Source: a virus
Direction: 5' to 3' (one strand)
Virus record (IMG/VR): IMGVR_UViG_3300045243_000020
Location: 1-26,243 of that record
DNA: 26,243 nucleotides
Within the stretch, counting starts at the first letter, position 1. Every line of letters starts with the position of its first letter. The notes under the pieces are model-generated. The model saw nothing but the letters and a program-made list of their open reading frames with translations, was not told where the DNA came from and searched no databases. Position numbers and translations under genes: made by a program. Of the stretch, positions 11,776 to 20,482 are shown in pieces.

Positions 11776-14137
11776 CACAAACGAACCCGACGCCGAAGAC
11801 TTGCCGGATGCTGGCGAGCAGTCGGACGAGGAAATATTGGTCGAGGCGCGCGAACGCTACGCCATTGCCGAAGCCGCCGAGAGCGAGAACCGCGTAGACG
11901 CGCGCGACGATCTGCTTTTTCTCAAAGGCGGGACAAACCAGTGGGATCCCATCGCGGTGCAGCAGCGCACGATCGCGCGCCGGCCGATGATTACCGTCAA
12001 CTCGCTGCCCACGTACCTGCATCAAGTCACGAACGACCAGCGGCAGACTACGCCAAGCATCAAGGTTCATCCGGTCGGGGACTCGGCCGACGACGACACG
12101 GCGAAGGTGCGCCAAGGCATGATCCGGCACATCGAGTATGAATCGAACGCGGATGCAGCGTATGACACGGCAGTCAACAGCGCGGCCGGAATAGGCTTCG
12201 GTTATTTCCGCCTTGTGCCGGAATACTACGACGATAAAACATTCAATCAAAAGTTGTGCTTCAAGCGCATCCGCAACGCGCTATCCGTGAAGATTGATCC
12301 ACTGAGCACGGAGCCTGACGGCTCCGATATGCAGTGGTGCTTTATTGAATCGCTGCTCGATCGGAAGGAATTCAAGCGGCAGTTTCCGAAAGCGAAGGCG
12401 TGCGATTCGAGTCTATTCAACAGCGCATCCGGCTACAGCGCGTGGGGCAGTCTCGACAATGTACTGATCTGCGAATATTACCGGATCGAAAAGACCGCTG
12501 CGACGGTGGTACTGCTCTCCAATGGCGAGAGCGGATTCAAAGATGATCTGCTTGAGTTGCCGCCGGGCGTGACGATCGAGAAATCGCGTTCCGGCACGCG
12601 CTGCAAGGTGATGTGGCACAAAATCACCGCCGTCGATATTCTCGAAAAAACAGAAATCAAGTGCAAGTGGATTCCGGTCTTTTGCGTGTACGGCGACGAA
12701 ATCGACATCGAGGGCAAGGTTACGCGCAGCGGCATGATACGCAATGCCAAAGGGCCGGCGCAGATGTACAACGTCATGATGACGTCCGCAACGGAAGAAG
12801 TCGCCGCGCGCAGTAAATCTCCGTGGGTTATGGCCGAGGGCCAAGAGGAAGGCCACGAGGACGAATGGGGCGCCGTCGCTAGTTCGATACTGCCTTATGT
12901 GCTCTACAAGCCGACCACGGTTGATGGGCATGTAGTGCCAGCGCCGCAGCGTCAGCCGATGGCGGATATTCCTGTCGGATACCTCAATCTCGCACTACAC
13001 GCGGGCGACAATGTAAAACAAACAACCGGAGTTTTTACTGGAACCTTTCAAGGGCGACTCGGTGCCGCTGGTACGGCGAAATCCGGCATTCAAGAGCAGC
13101 GCCAGCAGAGCCAGGGCGAAATGGCGTCGTTTCACTACGCCGATGGATTGATGCGCGCAATCAAGCAAGCCGCGCGGTGCCTCAACTACATGATCCCGTA
13201 CTACTACGACTGGCAGGGGGTCGCCAAGATCATGAACGAGGACGGCACGATCGGACATGCGCAAATCAATACGCCGCAGGTTGAGCAGGACGAGCAGGGG
13301 CAAGCGATTACGCGCATCCTGAACGATATGACCGGCGGCGAGTACGACACGACGGTATCGAGTGGGCCGAGCTACAGCACGCTGCGCCAGGAGGCCGCTG
13401 ACGGCATGGCCGAGAACATGGCGAAGAATCCGGGCCTGTGGAATGTGATAGGCGATCTGTACGTCAAGAACCAGGACTGGCCGGGCGCCGACGAAATGGC
13501 CGAGCGCATCGCCAAGACGATTCCGCCAGAGATTCGCGGGCCGGACAAAGATGGGAAAGAGCAGGAACCCATGATCCAGACGCCGCAAGGGCCGCTGCCA
13601 GTGTCGCAGGCGGGGCAGGCGATAGCGCAGATGCAACAGCAGTTGCAACAGGCGCAGGAGACGCTAAAGAAGGCCGATATCGCGGGGCAGCAGCTCGCCG
13701 CCATGAAGCAGAAAGAAGTGCTGAACGAGCAGCAGCTTGAACCGCAGCGCCAGCAGGCAGAGCAGATGAAACTTGCCGCGGCGATCGAGGAAGCCAAGGC
13801 CAAGACCATGACCGCGCAGGCGGACTTGCTGCGGGCGCAGGCCGAGGCGATCGCCGTGCCGCACAATGCGCGCAAAGCGGCACAGGAGGCCGAGACAGCG
13901 CACATGACGGCGCAGGCAACGCTGCTCCAGCAGCAGCAGCAAATCGAGATCGATGCAGCGAATGCCGCCGCCGAAGGCTTGAACGGCGAAAAGGGCGAAG
14001 CATTCGAGGCGTGGAAAGCCGCGCTTGAAGCGCACACGAGAATCCGCGTTGCCGAGATCATGGCTGGATCGAAACTCGCGGTTGCGGACAAGGGTGCGAA
14101 GGCGAAACCGAATGGCGCCAAGCCCGCAGCGCCGTGA
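11765..14137 (+). CDS. P22-type portal protein (790 aa)
   Basis: The dodecameric ring for DNA entry and exit. The N-terminal region shows the P22 portal pattern: an acidic start, then a helix with NRVDARDDLLFLKGG..QWD, MITVNSLPTYLHQVTNDQRQ, and VNSAAGIGFGYFRLVPEYYD with KIDPLSTEPDGSDMQWCF. The P22 portal is about 725 residues. The extra length here is a Gln/Ala-rich C-terminus (about residues 610-770) with QQQQQQ runs, matching the long coiled 'barrel' of P22-like portals. A small inverted repeat TGAAATT/AATTTCA follows the stop. Confidence 0.95.
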   Translation: MAYSTNEPDAEDLPDAGEQSDEEILVEARERYAIAEAAESENRVDARDDLLFLKGGTNQWDPIAVQQRTIARRPMITVNSLPTYLHQVTNDQRQTTPSIKVHPVGDSADDDTAKVRQGMIRHIEYESNADAAYDTAVNSAAGIGFGYFRLVPEYYDDKTFNQKLCFKRIRNALSVKIDPLSTEPDGSDMQWCFIESLLDRKEFKRQFPKAKACDSSLFNSASGYSAWGSLDNVLICEYYRIEKTAATVVLLSNGESGFKDDLLELPPGVTIEKSRSGTRCKVMWHKITAVDILEKTEIKCKWIPVFCVYGDEIDIEGKVTRSGMIRNAKGPAQMYNVMMTSATEEVAARSKSPWVMAEGQEEGHEDEWGAVASSILPYVLYKPTTVDGHVVPAPQRQPMADIPVGYLNLALHAGDNVKQTTGVFTGTFQGRLGAAGTAKSGIQEQRQQSQGEMASFHYADGLMRAIKQAARCLNYMIPYYYDWQGVAKIMNEDGTIGHAQINTPQVEQDEQGQAITRILNDMTGGEYDTTVSSGPSYSTLRQEAADGMAENMAKNPGLWNVIGDLYVKNQDWPGADEMAERIAKTIPPEIRGPDKDGKEQEPMIQTPQGPLPVSQAGQAIAQMQQQLQQAQETLKKADIAGQQLAAMKQKEVLNEQQLEPQRQQAEQMKLAAAIEEAKAKTMTAQADLLRAQAEAIAVPHNARKAAQEAETAHMTAQATLLQQQQQIEIDAANAAAEGLNGEKGEAFEAWKAALEAHTRIRVAEIMAGSKLAVADKGAKAKPNGAKPAAP

Positions 14138-14177
14138 TGAAATTGAATCTTGAATTTCACCCTGGAGGATAACTCTG

Positions 14178-14387
14178 ATGCCAGCTATCACACTAACCGC
14201 AAGCGTCCCGCAATCCGCGCTCGTTGTACACGCGGTAGGCGTGGCAATGGGTCTGCCTGGAGGCAGAGACGCGACCATTGCCGAAGTGCAGCAGTTTTTG
14301 CGCGACTACTTGCAATCCGTGGTGTGGCAAGTGCAGCGCAACGAAGCTAACGCTGCGCTAGTTCAGGCGCCGTTGGGTTTGACGTAG
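14178..14387 (+). CDS. Small phage protein between portal and scaffold (69 aa)
   Basis: GGAGG lies nine bases upstream of the ATG, a strong start. The protein begins MPAITLTASVPQSALVVHAV and continues with a helical part, ATIAEVQQFLRDYLQSVVWQ. I do not recognise it. Its place between portal and scaffold and its tight spacing (eight bases to the next ATG) suggest a virion or assembly role, but no domain supports a specific function. Confidence 0.8.
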   Translation: MPAITLTASVPQSALVVHAVGVAMGLPGGRDATIAEVQQFLRDYLQSVVWQVQRNEANAALVQAPLGLT

Positions 14388-14395
14388 GAAAAATC

Positions 14396-15268
14396 ATGGA
14401 AAATACGGCGGATTTGACAAATTCAGCGCCTGCGGGTACAAACACATCTGATGCCACATCTACAAGCGGCGTCCTACCGGCCCCCGGCGCCGAAGACCAA
14501 GCCGGCGTACCCGCCACGACGGAAGACCTCGCGCAAAACGCAGCAGAGACTACCGAGCAGCAGGAAGCTCGGAAGCAGTCCGCATTCCAGCGTAGGCTAG
14601 ACCGGCAACGCACCGCCCGCGTCGCAGCCGAAACCGAAGTCAGGCTACTCCGAGAGCAAAACCAGCGGCTCGAAGCGCAGTCTCGGCCGGCGCAGGAAAC
14701 AGGCGAGCCAAAGCGCGAGCAATTCGAGGATTACGAGAGCTACTTGCGCGCCGTCACGCGGTACGACGCGGCGCAGGTGGCGAGTCAAAGCCTCCAGAGC
14801 GACCGCCAGGCACGCCAGCAAGCCGAACAGCAGGGCCGCGAGGTAGCGAGCACGCAAAAGCTCGCCGCCGACTGGCAGGCGCGGGAAACCGCGTTTCAGG
14901 CGCAGCAGAAGGATTACGCAGCGGTCGTCTCAGCGTACGTTGAGGAAGGGCTACCCGACCTCTCCGGCGCCGCGCGAAGGGCGATCGTTGAATCCGAAGT
15001 GGGGCCTGCGCTCCTGCACCATCTTGCGAAAAACCCTGACGTGGCCGAGCGGATTACGGACCTCTCTCCGCTGCGGCAAGTGGCCGAACTCGGGAAACTG
15101 GAAACCAGCTTAGCGAGCCCGGCCGGAAAGAAAGGCACGAACGCGCCGGCGCCGCCTTCGCCGTTAAACGGCGGGCGCAGCATCTCCCGAGAACTCTCCG
15201 GGGATATGAGCCAGAAAGAGTACGAGGCGCTACGCGCGAAGCAAGGCGCGCGATGGGCGCGAAGATGA
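14396..15268 (+). CDS. Scaffolding-like protein (290 aa)
   Basis: Features of a phage internal scaffold: a long disordered acidic N-terminus (residues 1-60, Ser/Thr/Ala/Pro-rich), a heptad-rich central coiled coil (about 60-170, with FQRRLDRQRTARVAAETEVR and many Gln/Arg/Glu), and a basic C-terminus ending ALRAKQGARWARR, where P22-like scaffolds bind coat. It lies directly before the coat gene, as expected. P22 scaffold is 303 residues, so the length agrees. It would be expelled or degraded after assembly. Confidence 0.85.
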   Translation: MENTADLTNSAPAGTNTSDATSTSGVLPAPGAEDQAGVPATTEDLAQNAAETTEQQEARKQSAFQRRLDRQRTARVAAETEVRLLREQNQRLEAQSRPAQETGEPKREQFEDYESYLRAVTRYDAAQVASQSLQSDRQARQQAEQQGREVASTQKLAADWQARETAFQAQQKDYAAVVSAYVEEGLPDLSGAARRAIVESEVGPALLHHLAKNPDVAERITDLSPLRQVAELGKLETSLASPAGKKGTNAPAPPSPLNGGRSISRELSGDMSQKEYEALRAKQGARWARR

Positions 15269-15276
15269 AACAAGCG

Positions 15277-15309
15277 GTGCGGGGCATCGCAGGGATGCGA
15301 CCTCCGCAC
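15277..15309 (+). other. Hairpin in the coat-gene leader
   Basis: GTGCGGGG pairs with CCTCCGCAC (one G-U pair and a bulge), enclosing a second stem TCGCA-GGGA-TGCGA. It stands eight bases after the scaffold stop and about 50 bases before the coat ATG. No T-run follows, so it is unlikely to terminate transcription. It may protect or process the coat message to raise coat expression. Confidence 0.5.
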
Positions 15310-15360
15310 TAAAACGCTGTAAGGCTACCGCCGCGAGGCGTCGCTGGAAGGAATCGCAAG

Positions 15361-16575
15361 ATGTCCAACGTTTTAGTCACGTCAAGTCTGGTGGCGAAGG
15401 AAGCGCTCGCCGTCCTCAAAAACATGCTCACATTCTCGGCCGCGGTCAACCGCGACTATGAGGACGAGTACGCGAGCAACATGAGCCGGGGCTATGCGCC
15501 AGGCGCCACGATCAACATCAAGCGTCCGCCGCGCTACACCTACCGCGCGGGCAGAGTCGCGGCGCCCCAGACCACGGTGGAAACGACGATTCCGCTGACG
15601 GTCAGTCAAGGCGGTTGCGATATTTTCTTCAACTCGTTCGAGCGCACGCTGTCGCTTACGCAGTTTGAAAAGAAGGTACGCGCCGCGATGGCGCCGGTTG
15701 CGAACGAGATCGATCGCCAAGGCTTGCAGCTCGCCCACTTTGCCACGTACAACACGCTGAATCCGACCGGCGCGCTGCCGACGACGCAGGCGCTTGCGAT
15801 CAACGCGCTGACGAGCATCAATCAGAGGTTGGACGAAATGGCGGCGCCCGTCAAGGATGGCAACCGCTACGTGGTAATGAACCCGGCGCTCAATGGCGCC
15901 ATGATCCAGGGCTTCGCCGGCCTGTTCAACATGCAGGAGAGGATTAGCGGCCAATACCGCACCGGCTACATGCAGGACTCGTTCGGCATCCATCCGAACA
16001 TGGATCAGAACGTGGACGTGCATACGAACGGCGCGGGCACGGCATCCAACATCAACGGCGCGAATCAAGTCGGATCGACGATTACGGTGGCCGCAACCGG
16101 CGCGGGCACGATCACGCGTGGCACCACGATTACCCTGCCTGGCGTCTTTGCGGTCAACCCGCAGTCGCGCACGTCAACCGGCGCTCTTGCCAATTTCGTG
16201 ATTACCGCCGACGTGGCGCAGGGCGCGGTATCGCTGCCGATTTCACCGGCAATCGTGACCTCTGGGCCGTTCCAAAATGTCACGGCTTCGCCGACTACCG
16301 CGCAGCCGTTCGTCATTCTCGGCGCCGCAAGCACGGCGTATTCGACGAACATCGGGTTCCATCAGGACGCGTTCACGCTGGCGATGGTGCCTTTATATGA
16401 ACCACCGGCAACTGGCGTGATGTCCGTGAAGCAGGTTTCCGATGAAGGATTCCGACTTCGCGTGCTGGAGTACTTCGATGGCGCGCAGGATATCGCCAAC
16501 ATGCGGATAGATATTCTTTTTGGATGGGCGGCAACTTATCCCGAGTTATCGGTACGCTACTTCACAATCCCTTAA
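15361..16575 (+). CDS. P22-family major coat protein (404 aa)
   Basis: Begins MSNVLVTSSLVAKEALAVLK and continues NRDYEDEYASNMSRGYAPGA and NIKRPPRYTYRAG, the N-terminal arm and first strands of P22-type coat proteins ('..it.eaL.vLknnl.f...v.rdye..f.....G.tI.ikrP..y..r.G'). The C-terminus LRVLEYFDGAQDIANMRIDI is also typical. At 404 residues it is close to P22 coat (430). A Thr/Gly-rich middle (about 230-300) probably corresponds to an inserted domain. GGAAGGA precedes the ATG. Its stop overlaps the stop of the convergent HNH gene. Confidence 0.95.
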   Translation: MSNVLVTSSLVAKEALAVLKNMLTFSAAVNRDYEDEYASNMSRGYAPGATINIKRPPRYTYRAGRVAAPQTTVETTIPLTVSQGGCDIFFNSFERTLSLTQFEKKVRAAMAPVANEIDRQGLQLAHFATYNTLNPTGALPTTQALAINALTSINQRLDEMAAPVKDGNRYVVMNPALNGAMIQGFAGLFNMQERISGQYRTGYMQDSFGIHPNMDQNVDVHTNGAGTASNINGANQVGSTITVAATGAGTITRGTTITLPGVFAVNPQSRTSTGALANFVITADVAQGAVSLPISPAIVTSGPFQNVTASPTTAQPFVILGAASTAYSTNIGFHQDAFTLAMVPLYEPPATGVMSVKQVSDEGFRLRVLEYFDGAQDIANMRIDILFGWAATYPELSVRYFTIP

Positions 16576-17063
16576 AGCGTGTTCCCTTCGTGGTATTTGC
16601 GCTTTTTTTCGAGATAGACAGCATGAGCTTCTTCTGGCGTGTCGTAAGTTCCAAGCCATACGCGCTTGCCGTCGATCTTAATTTGTGCGCCAAAGCGTGC
16701 GCGATTCGGAGTCACGCCAATGAATTTCAGCCGGTTAGCTTTTGTCGGTCCCTGTCTGTTTTGCTGATTTACTTGATGTGGAACATCGCGCAAATTGGAA
16801 AAGCGATTGTCTGCCATGTTTCCGTTGCGATGGTCAACATCATGTTTCGGCCATTCTCCAGTCACGTACAACCACGCGAGCCGATGCGCTTTGTAGGGGT
16901 GATTGTTGATGTTCACAAGGACTCTGCCGTCATTAGCCACGTATCCGGAAACGCTTCCAGCGCACACACCTCCTGCGGTGCGCAGGCGTGTAAAAACTCC
17001 GGTATCCGGATTGTAGTGCAGCAACTCGCGCAGGCGTTCGGCAGTAAGATTGCGGTCAATCAT
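16572..17063 (-). CDS. HNH endonuclease with AP2 domain, probable homing type (163 aa)
   Basis: The only sizeable minus-strand gene inside the late operon. Residues 1-35 resemble the small N-terminal domain of these nucleases (MIDRNLTAERLRELLHYNPD). The HNH_3-type core lies at about 58-100: AHRLAWLYVTGEWP, DVDHRNGNMADNRFSNLR. The AP2-type DNA-binding domain lies at about 113-155: FIGVTPNRARFGAQIKIDGK, RVWLGTYDTPEEAHAVY. AGAGG precedes the ATG. Antisense insertion directly behind the coat gene is typical of free-standing homing endonucleases that target conserved virion genes. The stop codons overlap (TTAA). Confidence 0.92.
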   Translation of the reverse strand: MIDRNLTAERLRELLHYNPDTGVFTRLRTAGGVCAGSVSGYVANDGRVLVNINNHPYKAHRLAWLYVTGEWPKHDVDHRNGNMADNRFSNLRDVPHQVNQQNRQGPTKANRLKFIGVTPNRARFGAQIKIDGKRVWLGTYDTPEEAHAVYLEKKRKYHEGNTL

Positions 17064-17170
17064 GATGCATACCTCTCTAACAGGTTGCAGAGTGATAGGG
17101 GTCGCATGACGTTTGAAGCGTCTGCGGCCCCGCTTGTGGCATAGTCACTGTATCAGAAAAGGAACAAGAA

Positions 17171-17614
17171 ATGACAATCAAGCTCTTGAAGGAGTACGAC
17201 GGCTACGCAGCGGGCACGATACTCACGCTGCCGCCTCCGAAAGAGGAAGAACTAGTCGGAAAGCAAATCGCCTCCGTCGCAACGCCGCAGCCTCCGGGTA
17301 TGCCGCCTCCGGAGCGCAAGGCCGTTCCGCTGCCGCCTCCGAAGCCGCTCACTGTCCCCGAATCCCTCGGAGCACTACGCGCGCATGTTGTCTCATTGCG
17401 CAATCAACTGGCGCTCGGCTCCAAGAGCGACATCGATTCGATCGGCGCGCATCTGACGCAAGTTGTCGCATGGATCGACGCGGTGATCGACGACAAGCAT
17501 CACAATCCTGGCTCACTCGCTACGATCGCCGTTGATCCTGTCGCGGCGCACGCGGCCGAGGTGAAGGCGGAAAAGGATCGAGTCGCAGCGGAAAAAGCCG
17601 AGAACCACACGTAA
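17171..17614 (+). CDS. Small virion-region protein with Pro-rich linker (147 aa)
   Basis: Residues 4-36 (LLKEYDGYAAGTILTLP and onward) are related to the start of the next gene (LLNRAYGGYASGTIVELP). A Pro-rich linker (about 37-65) is encoded by three near-identical TGCCGCCTCCG repeats at 17229, 17301 and 17331. The helical C-terminus (ESLGALRAHVVSLRNQLALG and AEVKAEKDRVAAEKAE) ends in a charged coil. A GGA-type ribosome binding site precedes the ATG. Its place after coat suggests a head decoration or stabilising protein, by context only. Confidence 0.8.
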   Translation: MTIKLLKEYDGYAAGTILTLPPPKEEELVGKQIASVATPQPPGMPPPERKAVPLPPPKPLTVPESLGALRAHVVSLRNQLALGSKSDIDSIGAHLTQVVAWIDAVIDDKHHNPGSLATIAVDPVAAHAAEVKAEKDRVAAEKAENHT

Positions 17615-17644
17615 TCGCCAACGAAAAGGAAAAGGAATCACATC

Positions 17645-18028
17645 ATGGTGCTTTTGAATCGCGCGTATGGCGGCTATGCCTCGGGGACAATTGTTGAATT
17701 GCCGGCAGACACGGAAGCCGCACTCATTGCGCAAGGGCTCGCGGTGACGAACGCGGGGCCGGCCACATCCGGCGCAGTATCTACAACGTACAACAGCGGG
17801 ACCGTCACCGTCGCTATCGGCGCATCTTCCGTGGTAGTGACCAATCCACAATGCACGGTGAGCAGCAAAGTCTGCGCCTACGTTTCGCAGGCTGCGGCGG
17901 ATGGCACACTTTTGCGCGTAGAGCGCATCGTGTGCGCAGCCGGATCATTTACTATCTTCGGCACCGCTAACGCCACTGCTGCCACGGCGATAGATTGGAT
18001 CCTCTTCCCCGCACCGGGCGGCGTGTAA
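17645..18028 (+). CDS. Small beta-rich virion-region protein (127 aa)
   Basis: Residues 1-33 share the LL..Y.GYA.GTI..LP segment with the preceding gene. The rest is Ser/Thr/Val/Gly-rich beta sequence (YNSGTVTVAIGASSVVVTNP and TLLRVERIVCAAGSFTIFGT), looking like a compact beta-sandwich such as a capsid decoration domain. No catalytic motif is present. AAAAGGAA precedes the ATG. It lies between coat and the gp4-like tail factor, consistent with a structural role, although a function cannot be proved from sequence. Confidence 0.82.
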   Translation: MVLLNRAYGGYASGTIVELPADTEAALIAQGLAVTNAGPATSGAVSTTYNSGTVTVAIGASSVVVTNPQCTVSSKVCAYVSQAAADGTLLRVERIVCAAGSFTIFGTANATAATAIDWILFPAPGGV

Positions 18029-18050
18029 CCTCGCGCCATGAGGATTGCTG

Positions 18051-18776
18051 ATGCCAAGCTCAACTGCGCTGGAGATAATCAGTGATGCGCTTGGCCTGAC
18101 CTCTAGCCTGGGCACAGATCAGGTACTCACTTTTGACGAAACTCAAGATTGCCTGCGTAAATTCAATCAGCTCATTGATTCGTGGAGCGCGCAAAATCTC
18201 GCGGTCTACGGTTCGGCGAATCAGTCATTCAACACCGTCGCCAATCAGGCGACATACCTAATCGGCCCAGGTTCCACGTGGAACGCAGATCGCCCACAGC
18301 GTATCTGGGAGCCCGCGTACACCGTAATCAACGGCGCGTCGTTCATCTGCCTGCCTTGGTCGCAGGCAGAATACAACATGGTCGGCGTGAAGGATCAGCC
18401 CGGCCAGTTCCCGCTGCGTTACCTCTTCATAAATTCGTTTCCGGCTGCATCGGTGACGCTCTGGCCGGTGCCATCTGCAATTGTCCCAATCACGTTCTCG
18501 ATTGACCGGCTGCTGACGCAAGTCGCGGCGGTCGGGACTACGGTTTCGTTTCCCCCCGGATACGCGAAAGCGTTCGTAGAAAACTTGGGGATTGATCTCG
18601 CGCCAATCTTTGGTAAGAAGCTGTCGAACTACCCGGAACTGATCCAATCTGCGCGCGAATCACTCGGCATCGTCAAGCGATCAAATCGCAAGCCGCGCGT
18701 GCTGCAACTGGATGCTGCGATTGCCGGGCTTGGCGGGCGGCGCGGTTGGTGGGGACCAAACGGATTCAGCGGGTGA
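18051..18776 (+). CDS. P22 gp4-like tail accessory factor (241 aa)
   Basis: The ATG at 18051 has GAGG seven bases upstream. Recognisable features of the gp4/head-completion family are the helical start (STALEIISDALGLTSSLG), FDETQDCLRKFNQLIDSWSA with NLAVYG, the strand region FNTVANQATYLIGPGSTWN, and KSFPPGY-like SFPPGYAKAFVENLGIDLAP near residue 165. P22 gp4 (166 residues) binds the portal and closes the head. This protein is longer because of C-terminal additions ending RRGWWGPNGFSG. The next gene (gp10-like) is the neighbour expected in P22-type genomes. Confidence 0.9.
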   Translation: MPSSTALEIISDALGLTSSLGTDQVLTFDETQDCLRKFNQLIDSWSAQNLAVYGSANQSFNTVANQATYLIGPGSTWNADRPQRIWEPAYTVINGASFICLPWSQAEYNMVGVKDQPGQFPLRYLFINSFPAASVTLWPVPSAIVPITFSIDRLLTQVAAVGTTVSFPPGYAKAFVENLGIDLAPIFGKKLSNYPELIQSARESLGIVKRSNRKPRVLQLDAAIAGLGGRRGWWGPNGFSG

Positions 18777-18779
18777 AGC

Positions 18780-20201
18780 GTGCCTAGAATTTCTCTCCTG
18801 GGCCTCGGTCAACTCGCGCGCTCGCCATTTGTCACGGCGAACTCGTTGCAGAACATGGCCGTCGAAGCGCGGCCGCAAGGAGAAAAGTCGCAGCTCGTAG
18901 CCTTCGCCACACCCGGCCTTCGCCTTTTCGTAGACTTTGGTCCAACTCCAGTTCGCGGCGGCATCGCATTCGAGGAACTGGACGTTTGCTTTGTCGTCCA
19001 CCTCGGCAACCTGTTTGAAATTAATAATATCGGCGTCACCACGCTGCGCGGCACCCTGCTGACAACGCAAGGCCGCGTGGGCATGTCGCACAATACGGTG
19101 CAAGTGATGATCGTCGATGGGCAGTTCGGCTACATCTACAACACCGTGACGCACGTATTCGCCAAGATCACGGACGCGGATTTTCCTGCGAATCCGGCAA
19201 CTGTCACCTATATGGGGCGCCGTTTCGTAGTCAGCATTCAGGATTCCAGCCGCTTTCAGGCGAGTGATATCGACGACGGCCTTTCGTGGGATGCGCTCAA
19301 CTTTGCGAATGTCGAAGTGAGCCCGGATCAAATCGTGCGCGTCTATGCGAGCAACGGGCAACTGATTCTGCCGGGCTATTTGACCACTGAATTCTGGGGC
19401 AATTCCGGCACGGCGGATTTCCCGTTCTCTCAGTTGCAGGGCACCGCGAATGAGTGGGGCTTGGCCGCGCGCTACAGCATCGCACGCTTCGATAACACTT
19501 TCGTCATGCTGGTGCAAAACCGCATGGGCCAAGTCATGATCGGGAAGATGAACGGCTATCTGCCTGAAAAAATCTCGTCTCAGGATATGGATTTCGTCAT
19601 CAATCAGTACGCCGTGACGACGGATGCAACCGCACTTTCCTACATGTGCAACGGGCATCCGATGTACCAGATCAATTTCCCGAGCGTGCCCGCTTCATGG
19701 CTCTACGACGGCTCGCAGAATCCTGGGCAATGGTCGAAGGTGAAAAGTTTCGGCATTGCGCGGCACCTGGCCGATTTCGGTTTCACGCTGTTGGGACAGC
19801 AGATCGTGGCCGAATTTGCAACTGGGCGCCTGCACCGGCTCGATTGCAATGCACTTACAGACAACGGCGCGTCAATCGAACGCGAGATCGTCAGCGAGAC
19901 CGTGGCGAATCCGGGCCTGGAATACCTGCAAGCTGATTGCCTGCGCGTGGATATGGAAGTCGGCAACGGCACGGCGACGGGGCAAGGATCGAATCCGCAG
20001 ATTGGTCTATCCGTGTCGCGCGACAACGGCAAAACCTGGGGCGCGCAGATGTGGAAGACGATGGGCGCGATCGGGCAGTTTCGTACGCGCGTGGAGTGGC
20101 GCAGGCTTGGGACTGCTCGAGCTTTTACCTTCAAGCTCGCTGTTTCTGATCCGGTTCCGTTCGTCGTCGTCAGTGCGACACTCAATCCGGAAAGCGACTG
20201 A
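18780..20201 (+). CDS. P22 gp10-like packaged-DNA stabilisation protein (473 aa)
   Basis: Starts with GTG at 18780 (VPRISLLGLGQLARSPFVTA); no closer ATG is in frame. The opening, with SLQNMAVEARPQGEKSQLVA and TPGLRLFVDFG, followed by beta-propeller-like repeats, fits the Phage_stabilise family (P22 gp10, 472 residues), nearly the same length. It would form the hexameric tail hub below gp4 that holds DNA in and carries the tailspikes. The C-terminus contains a probable beta-domain (GSNPQIGLSVSRDNGKTWGA). Its stop overlaps the next start by one base. Confidence 0.92.
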   Translation: MPRISLLGLGQLARSPFVTANSLQNMAVEARPQGEKSQLVAFATPGLRLFVDFGPTPVRGGIAFEELDVCFVVHLGNLFEINNIGVTTLRGTLLTTQGRVGMSHNTVQVMIVDGQFGYIYNTVTHVFAKITDADFPANPATVTYMGRRFVVSIQDSSRFQASDIDDGLSWDALNFANVEVSPDQIVRVYASNGQLILPGYLTTEFWGNSGTADFPFSQLQGTANEWGLAARYSIARFDNTFVMLVQNRMGQVMIGKMNGYLPEKISSQDMDFVINQYAVTTDATALSYMCNGHPMYQINFPSVPASWLYDGSQNPGQWSKVKSFGIARHLADFGFTLLGQQIVAEFATGRLHRLDCNALTDNGASIEREIVSETVANPGLEYLQADCLRVDMEVGNGTATGQGSNPQIGLSVSRDNGKTWGAQMWKTMGAIGQFRTRVEWRRLGTARAFTFKLAVSDPVPFVVVSATLNPESD

Positions 20202-20473
20202 TGGCAGCTTTGATTAACGCTCCCCCCGGCACGCCAGTTGACCGAATGGACGATGACGGTTCCATGCTCGCGGTCAACGAATCGTGGCGTAATTTCTTTG
20301 GTTCCGTGTTCATGATCTGCAATGCCATGGTGCAATCTGGAACGACGGCGCAGCGCCCGGTCAAGTTACTTTGGGTCGGGCGTTTTTTCATGGATACTTC
20401 TATCGGCAAACCGATTTGGATTCAATCGCTGACGCCTACGGTCTGGGTTACGTCCGACGGCACGCCCGCATAG
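20201..20473 (+). CDS. Small virion-associated protein (90 aa)
   Basis: The ATG shares a base with the gp10-like stop (TGATG). After a helical start (NESWRNFFGSVFMICNAMVQ) it shows SGTTAQRPVKLLWVGRFFMD and TSIGKPIWIQSLTPTVWVTS, a motif ('sGtTa.RP...l.vG..yfDt.lg.PIw...' ending W...G) that I have seen in small phage tail-region proteins and at the ends of larger tail proteins. It is probably a tail or neck component. No function is proven. Confidence 0.82.
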   Translation: MAALINAPPGTPVDRMDDDGSMLAVNESWRNFFGSVFMICNAMVQSGTTAQRPVKLLWVGRFFMDTSIGKPIWIQSLTPTVWVTSDGTPA

Positions 20474-20482
20474 GAACACATC

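Noticed and set aside
13372-14160. Minus-strand frame with long Cys/Ala/Ser runs
   Set aside because: It is the antisense of the Gln/Ala-rich portal C-terminus. The Cys runs come from GCA/GCT-rich antisense codons.
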